This document shows, one piece after another, positions 59,905-64,000 of a DNA stretch of 64,000 nucleotides. Position numbers and translations under genes: made by a program. Within the stretch, counting starts at the first letter, position 1. Every line of letters starts with the position of its first letter. Where the stretch lies: assembly GCA_905221615.1 (NCBI GenBank), contig CAJNDT010002779.1:1684001-1748000 (forward strand), written 5' to 3'. The notes under the pieces were generated by a model. It was not told where the DNA came from. It did no database searches and saw only the letters and a list, made by a program, of their open reading frames with translations. The DNA is from Symbiodinium sp. CCMP2592. Its lineage: Eukaryota > Sar > Dinophyceae > Suessiales > Symbiodiniaceae.

Positions 59905-62290
59905 CCATCGACAACCGGAGCTTTTGCAGATCCCTGCCGGCCCAAGCAGAGCGTGCAGCGGAGGAGTACCTTTAGGGGTTGAAGTGTTTGAGGGTTATAA
60001 AGATGGTAAAATGAGGGCTTCAAAGGATTATATAAAGACTAGATGGCCTGCAAGAGTTTGTTTTGGGTATCGGGGGTTCAGGGTTTAGGGTCTCAGTTTT
60101 TGGAGCTTCATTGGGTGTAGTTATACTGAAATGCTGCATACCCCGTCCTCTGCAAACGAAGCAACTTTAAAGTTGTTTTATTAGCCACCCACAAAAGTTT
60201 GTTTGCTGCTTCCAACTTCGAAACTTTGACTTGGTCTCTTGCCTGGTTGATAGAGCATTCAGGACTTTAGGGCTGAGGATTGAAGGGCTCCCTTCCGAGG
60301 ACCTTTGGCAGCTCTCCTCCATGTACGAGCGGGCTGCGCAGGAGCTTGGCGGGGGGGGGGGGGGGTTCATACATTCTGAATGCGGCTTCCTGGGATGATG
60401 AGAGTACTGCACTGCTATGCTCGATTGAAGCATCTGATGGAAATTACGAGCCCCAACAGAAGCCGCATACGATAGCTTCAGCAACGTACGTACACGTGCA
60501 TCCAAAATCCGCCGAAGGAGTCGACAACCAGTCTTGGATCTGCAGCTCTGGATGCATTGTGGCTTTTGGGTATGGTTTCTGGCCTCAGGATTGGCTCTCG
60601 GGCTTGTATGGAGCAGCGCTTACAGGGTCTAGAGGACGCGTGCCCGGCAAACCGTTGAGACCTAAAGGCGGCTAGTCCTCACACCTTCGCAGCACCCTCT
60701 CCCTAATCCTGAACAGAGTGGCCCAGCACCATCTTGATGTTGGACGTGGGAGCCCAGTTTAAACCCTATAAGTACCTGATAGCACCCACAAGAAAGCAAC
60801 TCACTATGTTCTCCGCATGCAACCGTAAAGCACCTTATAACGACCTTGCACCAGAAGAGTGCAGTTTCAGGGCTTAAGGGTTTTAAGGGGCCTTGAAGCT
60901 CTGGGCTTTGGTTAGCGTTTCAGGGTTCGGTTTGGGGTGTATGTAGGAGTTTAAGGATGTTTTGGGCCACTAGCTAGATCCATCGATGGTTTAAGGTGTT
61001 CTAGACTAGTTGAAAGCCTCAACCGTGATCCGGAGCCACCTATGTCGCAAGCTAGGAAGTCCCCATGCGGAGGAAGCTGCAACGACAGCCACAGAAAAGC
61101 CCACAGCCGGCAAAGTTGTACATCACGGGCTCGGACAGTCCCTGGATTACAAGCACAAAAGACCAAAGAAGCGCTATTGCGAGTATGAGTCTAAGCCCTG
61201 AAGCCTAAACCCTAAAGAACCCTGGCTGACGGAAAATGGAGCTCAAAACATGCCACTGCAGCCTAGAGCCTAGGCCTTAAACTTTGCCCTACACCCTGTA
61301 GACCCTAACTCCTAAACCCTAACTCCTCAACCCTACACCCTAGACTAAAGGTCGGCGTCCCGTGTTGCCACCCCGCGAAGCTTTGGAAGTCGGGCTTCGG
61401 AGGAGCCTCGGCAGTGGATTTTGGATTGAGTGGGTTTTAGGGTTCAGGGTTTTAGTTTAGAGTGTAGGGTCTTGGGTATTTTGGGTTTACGGTTTAGGGT
61501 TTTGGGTCTGGGTTTGCATAGGCGTGCAGTTCGGGGTTTGTTTGTTGGGGTTCCGGGTTCTGGGTTCATAGGACCTGAACAAGTGTAGGTGATATCGAAG
61601 TTTAGTGGTTTAGTGTTTGCACGTGGTTGAAGACTGACGGCTTTGCTTCATGGGTTTTGGGTTAGGGCTCCGAGGAGGTGAGAAATGCGCTGCAGTCTAA
61701 GGTGAAACAGTGTAACCTGCAAGGTTGTTGCGTGTTTAGGCTGTACGGTGCGGTGCCCATGCGCACCCTCATCATTCGGAGCCCTTCTTTGGAATGCTTA
61801 TGGACCTTATTACTTATTAGTTACCCGTAATTACAGTACCCTGGCGGGTTTCTAGGTTTGGTATAGATAGAACCTGGTAGGGTTTGAGGTTTGGAGATTA
61901 GACAGCTGGGCGCAGGCATCCGCCAGATCACAGCTGCCGAAGCCAGACGACAGCAGCTCTTATGGATTGGATTTAGGGTTTGGGGTTTTGGGGTTTAGGG
62001 GCATCATCCTAAACTGTAATGCCCCTCCACACGGCAACAGGGTGCCGGGTTCAGCATAAAGTTTTGTGATCACTGTCTTTACCTCAGGGACACCGTCTTC
62101 AAGGAGCACATAGCAATTGTGGAGGATGTTTCTGCCAGTGTGTTTCTTCTTCCTTCAAACCCTGCATTTGTTGTTACTGTTCTTGTTGTCCAAACAGGCT
62201 GTGTTTCAAGATCAGCACCTACATACAGATGAGCCAGCTCTTCAGGGTGTTTTCGATGTTCCGCTGCATGGGACGACTGTAGAAATTTGA
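59905..62290 (+). CDS. Unrecognised multi-exon gene, 3' end at 62290
   Basis: Best-supported part: exon 62088-62127 (DTVFKEHIAIVED) and terminal exon 62198-62290 (AVFQDQHLHTDEPALQGVFD then VPLHGTTVEI plus TGA), both phase 0 at the join, separated by a 70-nt GT-AG intron. Upstream candidates are 59911-59973 (SFCRSLPAQAERAAEEYL), 60261-60345 (LGLRIEGLPSEDLWQLSSMY then ERAAQEL), about 61040-61198 (DYKHKRPKKRYCEYESKP), 61668-61723 (SEEVRNALQSKVKQCNLQ) and 61911-61965 (LGAGIRQITAAEARRQQLLW). Several are Ala/Glu/Gln-rich and look helical. Two of them reach stop codons, so more than one gene may be mixed here. No domain recognised. Confidence 0.35.
60349..60366. repeat. G homopolymer right after an exon candidate
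   Basis: About 18 G directly after GAGCTTGGC; similar runs occur at 32231 (G) and 37079 (C). Length is likely to vary between individuals or be misread. Confidence 0.8.
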
Positions 62291-62469
62291 ATCCAAAGCC
62301 CGAACAGTCTACGACGACACCAAGAATCACTACTCGTCTGTGCCGAGGTACCCACTTGCATTGACAAGAGCAGCAAAGCTCCGTGACGTGTCGGCAATCC
62401 AGAGTTCAGAAATCCTCATGCTTTCCTGGCTTGAAATCCAAAGCTCTCAGACCCTGACCTTAAACCTTA

Positions 62470-63140
62470 AGCCCCCTACACCCAAAGCCCCTAAAGCCTT
62501 AAACCATGGAACCCTACAGTCCCTAAAGCCTTACAGTCGTAAACCATTAAGGCCCTACAGTCCCTAAAAACTTACACCATTAAAACCCTTAAACCCTACA
62601 GTTCCTAAAGCCTTAAACCATGAATACCCTTAAACCCTACAGTCTAAAGCCTTAAACCATTAAAACCCTTAAACCCTACAGTTCCTAAAGCCTTAAACCA
62701 TGAATACCCTTAAACCCTACAGTCTAAAGCCTTAAACCATTAAAACCCTTAAACCCTACAGGTCCTAAAGCCTTAAACCATGAATACCCTTAAACCCTGC
62801 AGTCTAAAGCCTTACACCATTAAAACCCTTAAACCCTACAGTTCCTAAAGCCTTAAACCATGAATACCCTTAAACCCTACAGTCTAAAGCCTTAAACCAT
62901 TAAAACCCTTAAACCCTACAGGTCCTAAAGCCTTAAACCATGAATACCCTTAAACCCTACAGTCTAAAGCCTTAAACCATGAATACCCTTAAACCCTACA
63001 GTTCCTAAAGCCTTAAACCATGAATACCCTTAAACCCTACAGTCTAAAGCCTTAAACCATTAAAACCCTTAAACCCTACAGGTCCTAAAGCCTTAAACCA
63101 TGAATACCCTTAAACCCTACAGTTCCTAAAGCCTAAGCCA
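62470..63140. repeat. 80-bp higher-order tandem array of telomere-derived repeats
   Basis: CCTAAAGCCTTAAACCATGA recurs at 62604, 62684, 62764, 62844, 62924, 63004 and 63084, exactly 80 bp apart. Each 80-mer is two related 40-mers (one with CCATGAATA, one with CCATTAAAA) built on CCCTTAAACCCTACAG. Confidence 0.95.
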
Positions 63141-64000
63141 TGAATCCAACCCTGAAGCTGCCCAGGTGCTCTGCTGCTGTCCATTCGGACTTGGAGCGAT
63201 GGAGACCTTGAGGCTGGTGTTTAGGAATTTAGGGCTTCTGGGTTTTAGGGGTTTAGGGGGCTTTTGGGGCTTTCGGTGGTTTTAGGGGTTTAGGATGTGG
63301 GGGTGCAGGAGCTTGGGGTTCAGGAGTTTGGGGTGTGAGGGTTTGGGGTTTCAGGGGTTTGGGGATGAAGAGTTGAGGGTTTCGGCTTGAAAGGGTTCAG
63401 GGTCTATGATCTGGGCTTATCGGAGATCGTAGACTGCAGGCATGCAGGGGTTGCATGGTTTACAATTGCAGAAAGATATAGAAATCATTCTCCGTCGGCA
63501 ATATGGTACAGGGTGACGTTGTTCTCCAGTGCTTTACGATCCAGGATATTTTGCTCGAGACCCTACTAAATTTTAATCCCGAAACCCGAAATCCTGCGCG
63601 CAAACCCCCTGCACCTTGCACCCGTCCACCCTAGATATTTCCACCCTAAATCCCTAAGCTCTAACTTTCTGCCTAAGCTGCGTGTTCCGGCAGGTGGGAC
63701 CTGTTGAAGAAGTGCCGCGGCTGTCAAATCGGCAGAAACTCCCAAACCCCGAGCCTAGCTGTCCAAAGGACCTAATGATTAGGTACGTGGGGTTAGGAGT
63801 TTAGGATGGCAATTTGTACATGTTTGTACTTTAGGCTGTGGGAGTATATGACTACTACGTACTTGCACCCTCGCGCTTTTAGCAGCCCACAGTCATAAAT
63901 TCAGAAATTGTCATAGCCGAAGGCTAAAGTGTCTGCGTAGGACGTTGGGGGTTGCCTTCAGTCAGTGGCTCGCAGCATGCCAAGTCCGGGATTTCGGCTG
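63140..64000. other. Spacer; no gene recognised
   Basis: TTTAGGG/GGTTTGGGG runs to 63400, then unique sequence. A worn family J arm (GTCCAAAGGACCTAATGATTAGG) lies near 63762. Confidence 0.5.

Overview
This window looks like nuclear DNA of a dinoflagellate, most likely a Symbiodiniaceae (Symbiodinium-type) alga. The reasons are: genes cut into many very short exons; GT, GC and GA 5' splice sites side by side; plant-type TTTAGGG/CCCTAAA repeats scattered through introns and spacers; single cold-shock domains built from several exons; a dinoflagellate-type SHQW/ankyrin protein; a LINE with endonuclease and reverse transcriptase; and dense short inverted-repeat (MITE-like) elements. I see no bacterial operons, rRNA, tRNA or CRISPR. 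All family assignments are by reading and memory; no search was run.

Layout. 1-1.2 kb: end of a KDZ-like transposase and a small leucine-zipper-like ORF. 1.3-6.7 kb: microsatellites, telomere-like repeats and MITEs with almost no coding signal. 6.8-8.0 kb: a split cold-shock-domain (CSD) gene, + strand. 9.26 to about 20.4 kb: one long + strand gene in about 20 small exons, encoding an N-terminal SHQW-type (TIR-like) domain followed by ankyrin repeats; further exon candidates run to about 22.7 kb. 24.0-24.8 kb: TA/CATA microsatellites. 24.8-29.5 kb: a full-length-looking LINE on the - strand. 30.3-41.3 kb: + strand exons of one or two CSD proteins with Gly/Met-rich linkers; scattered exon candidates continue to about 52.5 kb. 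54.67-57.0 kb: a beta-propeller-like repeat protein fused to a class 3 lipase. 59.9-62.3 kb: exons of an unrecognised gene. 62.5-63.1 kb: an 80-bp tandem array.

The most interesting system here is intron creation by short transposons (introners). In the lipase gene a 112-bp inverted-repeat element sits in an exon. Removing it with one copy of its 4-bp target duplication (GTCG) restores the frame exactly. The donor GT is the first two bases of the duplication, and the acceptor AG is the end of the element. The same geometry recurs in the ankyrin gene: at least five more introns carry a 4-mer repeated at both splice junctions (GAGC, GACT, GACG/GACT, GTCA, GATA), with the donor (GT or GA) given by the repeat. 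Several have visible terminal inverted repeats. A second copy of the lipase element at 22.7 kb has target duplication TTAA, which cannot supply a donor. Introners have been reported in dinoflagellates (Polarella, from memory), so the mechanism is not wholly new. The clustering here, the use of GA donors from the duplication, and these particular families deserve attention.
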